The notes under the pieces were generated by a model. The model worked only from the letters and a program-made list of their open reading frames with translations. It had not been told where the DNA came from and ran no database searches. From the NCBI RefSeq assembly GCF_000702585.1, contig NZ_JNIQ01000001.1, positions 2,636,001-2,700,000 on the forward strand: 64,000 nt of DNA, read 5' to 3'. Both the position numbers and the translations under genes were made by a program. This DNA is from Exiguobacterium aurantiacum DSM 6208 (GTDB lineage Bacteria > Bacillota > Bacilli > Exiguobacteriales > Exiguobacteriaceae). Shown piece by piece: positions 44,690-53,873 of this stretch (positions are counted from its first letter, which is position 1; each line of letters begins with the position of its first letter).

Positions 44690-46123
44690 TCATGCGAATA
44701 AGTGATAGAGCTCACGGTATTGCTTCGCGGATTGTTTCCAGCTGAAGTCCGCCGTCATTGCTTGATGGACAAGTGCATTCCACGTGTTGCGTTCATAGAA
44801 GACACGAATCGATTTTTCAATCGTGGCGAGCATTTCATGAGCGTTGTAGTTCAAGAACCCAAAACCGGTCCCTTCCTGCGTATATTCGTTGAACGGCTTC
44901 ACCGTGTCACGAAGTCCTCCCGTCTCACGGACGATCGGGAGCGTCCCGTAACGCATCGAGATCAATTGGCTGAGGCCGCACGGCTCAAAGCGTGACGGCA
45001 TGAGGAATGCGTCCGAACCGGCGTAAATCAAGTGAGCGAGTTCGATGTCAAAGCCGATATACGAACCGACCTTGCCAGGATGCGACGCCGTCATGTGATG
45101 GACGATACCCTCATACTCGGGTTGACCCGATCCGAGGAAGACGAACTGACAGTCCAAGTTACCGAGCTCCTCACTCACCGCTTCAATCAAATCAAGCCCT
45201 TTTTGTTCGACGAGACGGCTGACGAATCCGATCAACATGACATCGTCACGCACTTCCAAACCGAACCGTTCCTGCAGCATACGCTTGTTGGCCAACTTTC
45301 CTTCTTTGACCGTGTCCAAGTTATACGTCTTCGCGATTCGTTTGTCCGTACTCGGATCGTTCGTCGCCAAGTCGAGACCGTTCAAAATTCCCCGGACGTC
45401 GACGGCTCGGTGACGAAGCGCCGCATCAAGCCCTTCTCCGTAATACGGCTCCATGATTTCATCACGATATGACGGACTGACCGTCGTGATTTGATCGGAA
45501 TGGACGATGCCCGCTTTCATATAGTTGACGAGACCGTTATGTTGAATCCCTTCCGCCGTGAAGTGTTCGGGTCCGAACTGCAACAGCTCTCCGAGGACAG
45601 CTTCCGGGAAGATTCCTTGATACTGCAAGTTATGGATTGTGAAGACAGTACGGATCCGTTGATACGCCTCGATATGTTGATAGTGGATCCGCAAGAACGC
45701 CGGGACGACGCCGGTCTGCCAATCGTGACAATGCAACACGTCCGGGACCTCTTCGACTTTGCCGATCATCTCAAGGACGGCACGTGAGAAGAACGCGAAC
45801 CGTTCGGCATCATCGTAGTGCCCGTAGAGCACGCCTTCACGCTTAAAGTAATATTCGTTGTCGATAAAGTAGTAGGTGATGCCGTCCCGTTCGAGCTTAA
45901 GGACCGCACCGAACTGTTTGCGCCATCCGACAGGGACGATCAAATCAAACATATATTCCATCTCGTCGACGTACTCCTGTGCAATCGAACCATACTTCGG
46001 CATGACGACACTGACGTCCTCACCAAGGCTAGACACCGCTTGAGGGAGCGAGCCGATGACATCGGCAAGCCCCCCCGTCTTCATGAACGGTGCCGCTTCT
46101 GAAGCGACATACCATATTTTCAT
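44690..46123 (-). CDS. glgA: glycogen synthase (ADP-glucose)
   Basis: A 477-residue GT5 synthase that elongates alpha-1,4 glucans from ADP-glucose. The substrate loop KTGGL is at residues 15-19, with [11 protein letters not shown] near 127, and the C-terminal catalytic region [36 protein letters not shown] (about 370-405). The start at 46123 follows AAGGAGG; its first bases lie 12 bases inside the reading window of glgD's end, so the genes are coupled. Third gene in the operon. Confidence 0.95.
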   Translation of the reverse strand: MKIWYVASEAAPFMKTGGLADVIGSLPQAVSSLGEDVSVVMPKYGSIAQEYVDEMEYMFDLIVPVGWRKQFGAVLKLERDGITYYFIDNEYYFKREGVLYGHYDDAERFAFFSRAVLEMIGKVEEVPDVLHCHDWQTGVVPAFLRIHYQHIEAYQRIRTVFTIHNLQYQGIFPEAVLGELLQFGPEHFTAEGIQHNGLVNYMKAGIVHSDQITTVSPSYRDEIMEPYYGEGLDAALRHRAVDVRGILNGLDLATNDPSTDKRIAKTYNLDTVKEGKLANKRMLQERFGLEVRDDVMLIGFVSRLVEQKGLDLIEAVSEELGNLDCQFVFLGSGQPEYEGIVHHMTASHPGKVGSYIGFDIELAHLIYAGSDAFLMPSRFEPCGLSQLISMRYGTLPIVRETGGLRDTVKPFNEYTQEGTGFGFLNYNAHEMLATIEKSIRVFYERNTWNALVHQAMTADFSWKQSAKQYRELYHLFA

Positions 46124-46134
46124 AATATCCTCCT

Positions 46135-47235
46135 TCACACCGTTGTCCGTTTTCCGATGACGATCGGCTCATCGACCGTCCCGCGAATGACCTGTCCGCG
46201 TTTCACGACCACTTCTTTGTCTAAAATGGCGTTCTCGACGACAGCGCCCTCTTCAATGATGGACTTGGATAAAATGATTGAATTTTTAATGCGGGCGTGC
46301 TCACTGACGACGACCCCGCGGAAGAGAATACTGTTCTGGACTTCTCCGCTAATTTTACATCCGTTCGCGACGAGCGCTTCATTCACTTTCGACCCTTTCA
46401 AATAGCGGGTCGGCGGTTCATGCTTGATCTTCGTGTAAATGTGCGGGAAGTCATAGATGATGCCTTCCTGACGAAGTAGGCGCATACTTTCATTGTAGTA
46501 TGAAAGGACGGAATGAATCACTTGCATTTTCCCAGTATAGTGATAACCGTGAACGTGGAGACGATGGAGTTGGGGACGAATGACGCCATCCAACAAGTCG
46601 TATTCCCCTCTAGCCGTCGCTTCATTGACAAGGCGGAGGAACAAGTTTTTCGACATGATGATCGTCTCCGTGTATGCGTACTCGTCGGCCGGGCTGAAGC
46701 CGCGTTCCGAGATGCCGACGACGCGGTCGTTCTCGCCGAGACGAATCGGACGGCAGTAGCCGCATTTTTGCTCGTGACCGGTATACGCGAGCGTGATGTC
46801 CGCACCCATCTCTTTATGATGGTCGAGCATGTCTTGGAAATCGATCGTCGTCAAGACGTTCGATCCTGTGATGACGACGTACGGTTGCTTGCTGCGCACA
46901 AAATGCTCGCGGTGTATCGAGAAGTTGGCCAAATCACCCAAGTAAGCTTCGCCGTCTGGTTTCAGCGCCGGTGGGAAGATGTGGAGGCCGCCTTGTGAAC
47001 GGTCGAGGTCCCACTCTTTCCCAGATCCGAGGTGGTCCATTAACGAGCGATACTTATCGAGCGTGTATATCCCGACTTGGTTGATCCCTTGTGTGATCAT
47101 GTTCGTCAAAGTAAAGTCAATGAGTCGATAACGTCCTGAGAACGGCACGGCCGCTAAATTGCGATGTCCCGTAAACTCTGGAAACAGTCCTTCTTCGGTC
47201 CCTAAGTTGATGACCCCTAACAAATCATTCGTCAA
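46135..47235 (-). CDS. glgD: glycogen biosynthesis protein GlgD
   Basis: A 366-residue paralogue of glucose-1-phosphate adenylyltransferase. It starts [45 protein letters not shown]: the nucleotide-binding GGxGxRL motif of GlgC is replaced by NLGTEEGL, so GlgD is a regulatory partner in the GlgC/GlgD heteromer, raising GlgC activity. The C-terminal hexapeptide region (~285-360) is retained. The start is a TTG at 47235 with AAGGAGG 8 bases upstream; no ATG fits. Gap to glgC is 34 bases. Confidence 0.9.
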   Translation of the reverse strand: MTNDLLGVINLGTEEGLFPEFTGHRNLAAVPFSGRYRLIDFTLTNMITQGINQVGIYTLDKYRSLMDHLGSGKEWDLDRSQGGLHIFPPALKPDGEAYLGDLANFSIHREHFVRSKQPYVVITGSNVLTTIDFQDMLDHHKEMGADITLAYTGHEQKCGYCRPIRLGENDRVVGISERGFSPADEYAYTETIIMSKNLFLRLVNEATARGEYDLLDGVIRPQLHRLHVHGYHYTGKMQVIHSVLSYYNESMRLLRQEGIIYDFPHIYTKIKHEPPTRYLKGSKVNEALVANGCKISGEVQNSILFRGVVVSEHARIKNSIILSKSIIEEGAVVENAILDKEVVVKRGQVIRGTVDEPIVIGKRTTV

Positions 47236-47269
47236 CAGTAACGCCTCCTTGCGTCGGTCTTTTTTTAGT

Positions 47270-48424
47270 TCAAGCACGTTGTTTGAATACTGTGCCGCTC
47301 TGGATATTTTCATGTGGTTCAATGACAACGATCTCACCACCCGGCTCGCCGATTGTTGCCCCGTCCTCGATGACGGCACAGCTTGCGACGATGGCACGAT
47401 GAATCGTTACATCTTTGCCGATGCGTGCTCCCGGCATAATGACAGAGTCTTTAACGAGCGACCCTTCGCCGACACGGACGTCGTAGAACAAGACGGAGTG
47501 TTGGACTTCTCCTTCGATTTGACAACCTTCGTTAACGACCGACTGTTCGACACAGGCGTCTTTTCCGATGAACTGCGGCGTCTGGTTCGGGTTGACCGAA
47601 TACATCTTCCAGTTCGGGTCGTACAAATCGAACGGCGGATCTTCTTCGAGCAGGTCCATGTTCGCTTCCCAAAGTGATTGAATCGTACCGACATCTTTCC
47701 AGTAGCCCTTGAACTTGTAGGCGAAGACGTTTAAACCGTCGAGGAGCGTATTCGGAATGATGTTCTTCCCGAAGTCAAAGCTTGACGTCTCATCTTCTGC
47801 ATCTTGGATCAAGTGCTCCCGCAGCACTTTCCAGTTGAAGATGTAGATGCCCATCGAAGCCAAGTTGCTTTTCGGCTTTTCCGGTTTCTCATCGAACTCA
47901 TTGATGCGAAGATCGTCACTCGTGTTCAAAATCCCGAAGCGTGGCGCTTCGTCCCATGGTACTTCCATAACCGAGATTGTGACGTCCGCATTTTTCTCTT
48001 TGTGGAAATCAAGCATCTTCTCGTAGTCCATCTTATAAATATGATCACCCGACAAAATCAAGACGTACTCCGGATTGTAATCATTGATGTAGCTCAAGTT
48101 CCGGTAAATCGCGTTCGCCGTACCTTCATACCAGTTCTTCCCCGATTGTGCCTGGTATGGGGGCAAGATGGCCAAGCCTCCGTTACGACGATCTAAATCC
48201 CAAGCCGAACCGATGCCGAGATAACGGTTCAATTCAAGCGGTTCATATTGTGTCAACACGCCGACTGTCGTAATTCCCGAATTCGTACAGTTCGATAAAG
48301 GGAAATCGATGATTCGGTACTTCCCTCCAAAGTGGACAGCCGGTTTCGCTGTCTTGCGCGTGAGGGGCCCGAGTCTCTTCCCTTCTCCGCCCGCGAGGAG
48401 CATCGCAACCATTTCTTGCTTCAT
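47270..48424 (-). CDS. glgC: glucose-1-phosphate adenylyltransferase
   Basis: A 384-residue enzyme making ADP-glucose from glucose-1-P and ATP, the committed step of glycogen synthesis. Nucleotide loop [14 protein letters not shown] (about 9-22), [31 protein letters not shown] (substrate Asp), and EKPxxP near 185, with a left-handed beta-helix end. The start at 48424 follows TAGGAGG. It is the first gene of the glg operon. In Bacillus glgB precedes glgC; here nothing of it is seen. Confidence 0.95.
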   Translation of the reverse strand: MKQEMVAMLLAGGEGKRLGPLTRKTAKPAVHFGGKYRIIDFPLSNCTNSGITTVGVLTQYEPLELNRYLGIGSAWDLDRRNGGLAILPPYQAQSGKNWYEGTANAIYRNLSYINDYNPEYVLILSGDHIYKMDYEKMLDFHKEKNADVTISVMEVPWDEAPRFGILNTSDDLRINEFDEKPEKPKSNLASMGIYIFNWKVLREHLIQDAEDETSSFDFGKNIIPNTLLDGLNVFAYKFKGYWKDVGTIQSLWEANMDLLEEDPPFDLYDPNWKMYSVNPNQTPQFIGKDACVEQSVVNEGCQIEGEVQHSVLFYDVRVGEGSLVKDSVIMPGARIGKDVTIHRAIVASCAVIEDGATIGEPGGEIVVIEPHENIQSGTVFKQRA

Positions 48425-48501
48425 AGTACAGCCTCCTAAATTCATAATATAAACCTCTATTACCCTTTTTCGCTGTTTCCTAATGTATTCCTGCCCAAAT
48501 T

Positions 48502-48521
48502 ATTATATGATAACGTTTACA
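48502..48521 (-). promoter_or_regulatory. glg promoter with cre-like site
   Basis: On the minus strand TATAAT (48502-48507) directly follows TGTAAACGTTATCA (48508-48521), a cre-like palindrome with one mismatch to TGNAANCGNTNNCA. It would occupy the -35/-10 spacer of the glgCDAP promoter. Confidence 0.5.
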
Positions 48522-48576
48522 TTTTGAATTTAATTGAAAGATTGACGATATAATGAATGAAGAGAGAGGTGAAACG

Positions 48577-50364
48577 ATGCGCGCATGGATTGGAACACTA
48601 TTTTTCGCCGGACTGACCGCTGTCGGATTTACGGTGAGCGGGGCTTTAAAAGAAGAGATTGAACAAGCAAAAACGATTGTCGCCTGGGGGGAAGAGACCG
48701 TCGACACAGAGCCGCTCTCGACAAAGCACGCCGTCACGCTTGCCTATAAAGGCGGTACGGAAGCGCTCTACTTGAGCGGCCGGCGAGACGACGTCTCGGT
48801 CGACGGGCTCCCGGACCATATCCGTGACGCCATCATCGTCATTGAAGACCGGAAGTTCAACGCCCATCCCGGCTATGATCTCGGCGGCATCGCCCGGGCG
48901 TTCATCAACAACGCCAACGAGTCATCGATGCAAGGAGGGAGCACGATTACACAACAATTGGCGCGGAACGTTTACTTGACGCACGAGCGGACGTACGAGC
49001 GAAAAGTGAAAGAATTGATGATCGCCCGGGCGCTCGAGAAAAATTATAGTAAGAAAGAAATTATTACCGCATACAGCAACGTCATTTTCTTCGGTCATAA
49101 CGTCTACGGCATCCAGTCAGCGGCTGACACGTACTTCAATCGTCCGCTCGAGGATTTAAATTGGAATCAAATCGCATACTTGTTGACAGTCCCGAACAAT
49201 CCGTCTTTATACAACCCGCTCGAACCGTCGTCTGCATTTTACGAGCGGAAAGACCGGATTTTGACACAACTGAAAGATGCCGGAGTGTTGTCAGCACAAG
49301 CGTATGACGCGTCGTACGGTGTGAAGCTGAAAGCCACCTACAAACAGCATGAAATTCAGTACCCGGATTACATGGACGCGGTCATTAAGGACGCGGTTCG
49401 GCTCGTCAGAACCCGCTACGACCTTGACGAAGAAGGAGCCCGTAACTATTTGGCGAGCCATCAAGCGACGATTGAGACGTATTTATCTGTCTCGCGCCAG
49501 ACGAAAGCGAAGCGTGAGCTGAGCCGGTTGCCTGCAGGCGTGAACGGCGGTTACGCTGAACTGACGCCGAACGGGCGCATCGTCGCCCTCGTCGATTCGG
49601 AGATGACAAAGAGCGGGGAGTTCAACCGGGCGACACAGGCGTTCCGCCAACCTGGTTCGGCCATCAAGCCGATCGTCGTCTTCGCCCCATTCATCGAAGA
49701 GACGAACGCGACACTAGAGACCGTCCTTGATGGAAGACCGACCTGCTACGGCACGTATTGCCCGACGAACAGCGGCAACCGTGTACTCGGTGACGTGACA
49801 CTTCGTGATACGGTCGCCTACTCGTTCAACACCCCGGCGCTCGCAGCGTTCTCCGTGATCGACCAAGATGCCGCCTACGCCACGGCCGACTTGATGTTCA
49901 GCCAGTGGGACAAAGAGAGCGACAACAGCATGGCGAGCGCTCTCGGCGGTTTGACACAAGGGGTGTCGCCGAAAGAACTAGCTGCCGCCTATACGCCGTT
50001 TCTTAACGGTGGCGTGTACGTATCAGGACAGACGATTAAGGAAATCCGGTTCGGTTCTGGTGCCCCGACGCTCACGCCAGGCGTGACGAAACAAGCCGTC
50101 TGGTCAGAAGAGACGGCGGCAACGATGCGACAAGCGTTATCTGCCGTCACGTCGTATGGGACCGGACGCTATGCAGGGCAAATCAAACGTCCGTACGTCG
50201 GCGGCAAGACCGGTACGACGAACGCCCACAAAGATATGTGGTACGTCGGGTTGACCGATGAGACGATCACCGCCATCTGGCTCGGTGCGGACACACCGCG
50301 TCCGTTCCCCGAGCTCGCCAATCGAGCCTACCCCGCCATCGTTTGGACGGAGGCACATCGTTAA
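48577..50364 (+). CDS. class A penicillin-binding protein
   Basis: A 595-residue bifunctional peptidoglycan synthase. A TM helix (about 4-22) leads to a GT51 domain: EDRKFNAHPGYD near 92 (catalytic Glu), GGSTITQQLARN near 127, and RKVKELMIARALE. The transpeptidase domain has SxxK as S-A-I-K in QPGSAIKP near 365, SxN as SFN near 415, and KTGTT near 542. GAGAGGTGAAACG precedes the ATG at 48577. The terminator that once followed at 50366 has been split by an insertion sequence, leaving the gene next to IS DNA. Confidence 0.92.
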   Translation: MRAWIGTLFFAGLTAVGFTVSGALKEEIEQAKTIVAWGEETVDTEPLSTKHAVTLAYKGGTEALYLSGRRDDVSVDGLPDHIRDAIIVIEDRKFNAHPGYDLGGIARAFINNANESSMQGGSTITQQLARNVYLTHERTYERKVKELMIARALEKNYSKKEIITAYSNVIFFGHNVYGIQSAADTYFNRPLEDLNWNQIAYLLTVPNNPSLYNPLEPSSAFYERKDRILTQLKDAGVLSAQAYDASYGVKLKATYKQHEIQYPDYMDAVIKDAVRLVRTRYDLDEEGARNYLASHQATIETYLSVSRQTKAKRELSRLPAGVNGGYAELTPNGRIVALVDSEMTKSGEFNRATQAFRQPGSAIKPIVVFAPFIEETNATLETVLDGRPTCYGTYCPTNSGNRVLGDVTLRDTVAYSFNTPALAAFSVIDQDAAYATADLMFSQWDKESDNSMASALGGLTQGVSPKELAAAYTPFLNGGVYVSGQTIKEIRFGSGAPTLTPGVTKQAVWSEETAATMRQALSAVTSYGTGRYAGQIKRPYVGGKTGTTNAHKDMWYVGLTDETITAIWLGADTPRPFPELANRAYPAIVWTEAHR

Positions 50365-50365
50365 A

Positions 50366-50378
50366 AGGTCAGGGACAA
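50366..50378. repeat. left half of a terminator palindrome split by IS3
   Basis: AGGTCAGGGACAA; the other half (CAAGCGTCCCTGACCT) lies at 52064-52079. Joined with one shared CAA they restore the 26-bp palindrome that is intact at 53844-53869. Confidence 0.85.
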
Positions 50379-50424
50379 TGAACTGCTCCCTGTCAAGTAG
50401 ACAGGGCAAATAATGAAAACCAGC

Positions 50425-51324
50425 CTAGGCGGCTTGAGTCCTGTATTCGACAGGGCTCAAGCCGTTTAGTCGTTTCTGGAAACGATCATGGTTGTAGAAC
50501 GATATGTAGGCCTCGATGGCTGATGTGAGTTCGCTGTAGGCCTGGAACTCACGCAAATAGTACATCTCGACTTTCAGGGTACCCCAAAAACCCTCAATCG
50601 GGGCGTTGTCGAGACAACGTCCGACCCGGGACATGCTGTGGGTCAGCCCCGCGTCTTCCACCATGCGTTTGAACCCTCTCGAGGTATATTGGAACCCTCG
50701 GTCGCTATGGATCATCGGACTCGCTCCTGAACGGAGCCCCGCGATGGCTGGGATCATCGTCTGGAAGACGAGCGCGTTGTTGTTGGATTTCCCGATGCGA
50801 TAGGCGACGATCGAGCCGTCATAGAGGTCGATGATCGCGCTCAGATACGCCTTCTTCCCGGCGCCATATTTGAACTCGGTGACGTCGGTGCACCACTTCT
50901 CGTCCGGTCGGGACGCGCTGAATTCCCGGTTCATCAGGTTCTCGGCCACATGTTGCGGTGACGATTTCTTATGCCGCTTTCGTTTCTGGCGGATGACCGA
51001 ACGGATCTCATGGATGCGCATGAGACGATAGATCCGCTTCTCATTGTATGCCGGCAGGCCATGTTGACGTCGTCTGCGGTTGATTGTCATGGTGAGCCGT
51101 CGATAGCCGTAGGTCCCGTTCACCTGGTCATAGAGGAGACGGATGTCCTCCAGTAAGCCCAAGTTCTCCTCCTCGCGTACCGAGACGGTACGCTTCAACC
51201 ATTTGTAGTAGGCGGCCCGTGAGACCTGCGCGATTTCACACAGGAGCACGACCGGGAACGTGTCGGTCGTCGACATTTCCTCGATCGCCATGTAACGTAA
51301 TTGTAGCCGGATTTGGCTGATCAA
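50425..51324 (-). CDS. IS3 family transposase OrfB (DDE integrase part)
   Basis: A ~299-residue rve-type integrase domain. The first ~50 residues form the HTH_21-like linker (SRAAYYKWLKR), and the DDE acids appear in WCTDVTEFKY, IHSDRGFQYTS and NAPIEGFWGTLK (Asp, Asp, Glu). It is read by a -1 frameshift from orfA at the A-AAA-AAG site (51348-51354), giving the full OrfAB transposase; an independent start (TTG at 51324, overlapping the orfA stop, or ATG further in) has poor ribosome-binding support. Intact. Confidence 0.9.
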   Translation of the reverse strand: MISQIRLQLRYMAIEEMSTTDTFPVVLLCEIAQVSRAAYYKWLKRTVSVREEENLGLLEDIRLLYDQVNGTYGYRRLTMTINRRRRQHGLPAYNEKRIYRLMRIHEIRSVIRQKRKRHKKSSPQHVAENLMNREFSASRPDEKWCTDVTEFKYGAGKKAYLSAIIDLYDGSIVAYRIGKSNNNALVFQTMIPAIAGLRSGASPMIHSDRGFQYTSRGFKRMVEDAGLTHSMSRVGRCLDNAPIEGFWGTLKVEMYYLREFQAYSELTSAIEAYISFYNHDRFQKRLNGLSPVEYRTQAA

Positions 51325-51995
51325 CCTCTCCTCTCGATCTCCTCTAACTTTTTTAGGAACAGGTTCTCGGCCCGCAGGCGCTCGTTCTCCCGCTCGATCT
51401 GTTGGATGCGACGTTCGAGCTTCTCTTCGTTGGTCAGTTCCTCTTCTTGCTTCGTCCGTCCGCGCCGGTCCTCGAGCCCGTGCACGCCGTCGGCGTCATA
51501 TTTTTTCGTCCAGCCGTAGACCTGGTGGTACGACACGGCGAATATCTCGGCCGTCTGTTGATAGTTCCGTCCATTGTCCAGGCAATACCTGACGATCTCC
51601 ATGCGTTCCTCGAATGTGGTCTTTCTCCCTTTTGTCATAGCTCGATCCATCCCTTTTCTCGAATCTGTTAACTCGCTATGACTAGTATACTTCTTGATCC
51701 ACCGATATAGAACCGAACGACTACTGATTTGATGTCTGGAGAGGACTTCCACCATGGTGACCCCATCGAGATAGTCACGTACGGCCGCTATTTTCTGTTC
51801 CTTTGTGTACAGTTTCCATGTCCTCGACTCCTTCAAGGCGTCGATTCCGCCGGTCTCGAATTTCACTTTCCACACCCGGAGGGTATGCTCAGAGACGTCA
51901 TGGGCCTCCTCGATTTCCTTCCACGTATATGTTTCTTCTTCCATCATCCGTAGTGCACTCAGTTTTTGTTCGATTGAATGCCGACTTCTCGCCAT
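51321..51995 (-). CDS. IS3 family transposase OrfA
   Basis: A 224-residue DNA-binding protein with two helix-turn-helix domains (SIEQKLSALRMMEEETYTWKEIEEAHDVSEHTLRVWK near 7-42 and RMEIVRYCLDNGRNYQQTAEIFAVSYHQVYGWTKKYD near 124-160) and a C-terminal coiled coil (ERRIQQIERENERLRAEN), the layout of IS150-group OrfA. The start at 51995 follows GGAG by 8 bases; the GTG at 52004 lies in that site. It ends 27 bases after the slippery site, leaving OrfA as the inhibitory product when no shift occurs. Confidence 0.88.
   Translation of the reverse strand: MARSRHSIEQKLSALRMMEEETYTWKEIEEAHDVSEHTLRVWKVKFETGGIDALKESRTWKLYTKEQKIAAVRDYLDGVTMVEVLSRHQISSRSVLYRWIKKYTSHSELTDSRKGMDRAMTKGRKTTFEERMEIVRYCLDNGRNYQQTAEIFAVSYHQVYGWTKKYDADGVHGLEDRRGRTKQEEELTNEEKLERRIQQIERENERLRAENLFLKKLEEIERRG
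51348..51354 (-). promoter_or_regulatory. programmed -1 frameshift site of IS3
   Basis: The heptamer A-AAA-AAG in frame with orfA, 9 codons before its stop; shifting back one base enters the orfB frame. This is the standard IS150-group signal. Confidence 0.8.
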
Positions 51996-52232
51996 AAAAA
52001 ACACTCCCCAATCAGATAAACAGATTTGTTATTTCATCTGTCTACCTATTGGGGAGCATATCACAAGCGTCCCTGACCTCAGATTGTTGACTAACAGAAT
52101 GTTTTCGCTCCTCCTCTTGGCGCCTCCGCTTTCCTAGGGGCGAGCAGGGAGCCGCATCGCGACGTTGTCGCTGCTGGGTCTCCCTCCGCTCGCTGATCCC
52201 TCAGGAGTCTCCGGCGCCGTCGGATGAGCGAC

Positions 52233-52268
52233 GCGAGAGGCCGCCCTTGGGTGGCCTCTCGTCTTTTT
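52233..52268 (+). terminator. inward terminator at the left end of the IS1182 element
   Basis: GCGAGAGGCC-GCCCTTGGGT-GGCCTCTCG followed by TCTTTTT, 110 bases before the transposase start. It would stop transcripts entering from the left. Confidence 0.85.
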
Positions 52269-52379
52269 CTGAGGCCTCGACGGCCGATAGAAAAAGCCCC
52301 CGATGCGGGCTAAAACCTCGAAAAGCGGGAACTGGTATGTATGGATCGTCACCGCCTCCGAACAGGAAGGGGAATCATC

Positions 52380-53866
52380 ATGTACCGAGTCCATATCGCC
52401 AAACGCCATGAACCAATCCGCACCGACGCCTCGCTGGACCAACTGGTCCCGAAAGACCACCTCGTCCGCAAACTCGACCGCCACATCGACTTCTCCATCG
52501 TCCACCGGCTATGCGCGCCGCTGTATTCAAACACCGGACAGCCCGGCATCGACCCCGAGATCCTCATCAAGATCATCCTGCTCGGCCCGCTGTTCAACAT
52601 CCGTTCCGTGCGACAGACCATCAAGGAAATCGAGACGAACCTCGCGTACCGTTGGTTCCTCGGGCTCGGGATGGACGAGAAAATTCCCGACCATTCGACG
52701 ATCAGCCAGGCCTATCGACGCCGGTTCGCCGGCACGGACGTCTTTCGACAAATCTTCGAGGACATCGTGGGCCAGGCCGAAGCCCACGGCTTCATTTCAG
52801 GGCGCATCCTGATCACCGACTCGACCCACATCCGAGCCAACGCGAACAAGAAGAAGTTCGACAAGGTCGAGGTCGAGCAGGTCGTCGGCGATGTCGAGGA
52901 AGAGCTTCTCGGCCGGGTGAACGAGGAACGGGCCAAAAGAGGAAAAAAGCACTGAAGCCCGCGCGACAGAAGAAGAAGCGTCGACTCATCAAGGTGAGCC
53001 GGACCGACCCTGAGGCGGGCTATATGTACCGTGACCAGAAGCCGGAAGGCTTTTTCTGGCTGGTGCACCGGACGGTCGACGCCAAGCACAACCTCATCGT
53101 CGATGTGCACGTCACGCCCGGGAACGTGTCGGACAGCACCGTCTATCTGGACCGTCTCGACTATATCCTCAACCGTTTCGCCTATCCGCTCGAGGCGGTC
53201 GCGCTCGATGCCGGGTACTACACGACCGAGATCGCGAAGGCGCTCGTCGAGCGCGGCGTTTTCGGCGTCATCGCCTGGCGGCGGTTCGGTGGGAAGAAGG
53301 GGATGTTTCGAAAGACGCGGTTCACCTACCTGCCGGACGTGGACGCCTATCTGTGTCCGGCGAAACAGCACCTCACCTATAAGACGACCGACCGTCACGG
53401 CTATCACCAGTACGCGCCCAATCCTGCCGTCTGTCAGAACTGCCAGCTCCTCGAGAAGTGCACGTCAAGCCGATCGAATCGGCGCGTCATCAACCGCCAC
53501 ATCGATGAGTCCTACCGCGAAACGGTGAGCGAGAACCGTCTGTCCGCATCGGGCAAGCACCTCTACCGTCTCCGGCCACAGACGGTGGAGCGCTCGTTCG
53601 CCGACGGGAAGGAGCTCCACGGTCTCCGCTTCACGTTCTACCGGGGGAAAGAGGCGGTGGACCGCGCCAACCTGGTGGCAGCGACCGCACAAAACATGAA
53701 GAAGCTGGCCAACCTGTTGGCCGAAAACGACCGTCTACATAGCATTTTTTCAATTTTATGTCGGGCAGAGCGCCTCGAGCTCGTTGAACACAAAAAAAAG
53801 ACGAACCCATTCGCCAGAAGCGAATGGGTTCGTCAACAGCCTGAGGTCAGGGACAAGCGTCCCTGA
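52380..53866 (+). CDS. IS1182 family transposase, split by a -1 frameshift
   Basis: A DDE transposase in two frames. Frame 1 (52380-52955, 191 residues) holds the N-terminal DUF772-like domain (VPKDHLVRKLDRHIDFSIVHRLCAPLY...GLGMDEKIPDHSTISQAYRRRF) and the first catalytic Asp region ITDSTHIRANAN. Frame 2 carries on to 53866 with ALDAGYY, a CPAKQHLTY...CQNCQLLEKC zinc-like loop and ERSFADGKELHGLRF (Glu). The switch lies at A-AAA-AAG (52943-52949), so it is either a programmed -1 shift or loss of one A from a run of seven. The final stop codon is supplied by the flanking palindrome. AGGAAGGGG precedes the ATG. Confidence 0.8.
53800..53834 (-). terminator. inward terminator inside the 3' end of the IS1182 transposase gene
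   Basis: GACGAACCCATTCGC-cagaa-GCGAATGGGTTCGTC, a perfect 15-base stem, with eight T following on the minus strand. It faces transcripts coming from the right flank. Confidence 0.88.
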
Positions 53867-53869
53867 CCT
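53844..53869. repeat. intact copy of the 26-bp terminator palindrome (target duplication)
   Basis: Arms AGGTCAGGGAC and GTCCCTGACCT around AAGC. The same sequence, interrupted by the IS3 element, lies to the left of the IS1182 element, so this is a duplicated insertion target. Before insertion it served the convergent PBP and DUF5366 genes as a bidirectional terminator. Confidence 0.85.
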
Positions 53870-53873
53870 TTGT

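Larger units (their letters stand above)
50379..52063 (-). mobile_element. IS3 family (IS150-group) insertion sequence, complete
   Basis: A 1685-bp element with imperfect terminal inverted repeats (19 of 26 bases, beginning TGAACTGCTCCC at the left and TGATATGCTCCC at the right, read inward). It carries orfA and orfB on the minus strand, joined by a classical A-AAA-AAG -1 frameshift site. The direct repeat CAA flanks it (50376-50378 and 52064-52066). It sits in the loop of the terminator hairpin of the upstream PBP gene. Confidence 0.85.
52080..53843 (+). mobile_element. IS1182 family insertion sequence
   Basis: About 1764 bp. Its ends are imperfect inverted repeats (CAGATTGTTGAC at the left, CAGGCTGTTGAC at the right when read inward, with agreement continuing to about 16 bases). 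It is flanked by two copies of a 26-bp terminator palindrome, the left one now split by the IS3 element. The first 300 bases (52080-52379) contain no gene: GC-rich end sequence and a strong rightward terminator. The transposase gene fills the rest. Confidence 0.78.

Noticed and set aside
44668..44715. Longer start for glgP
   Set aside because: It would overlap glgA by 26 bases without a ribosome binding site; AAGGAG points to 44667.
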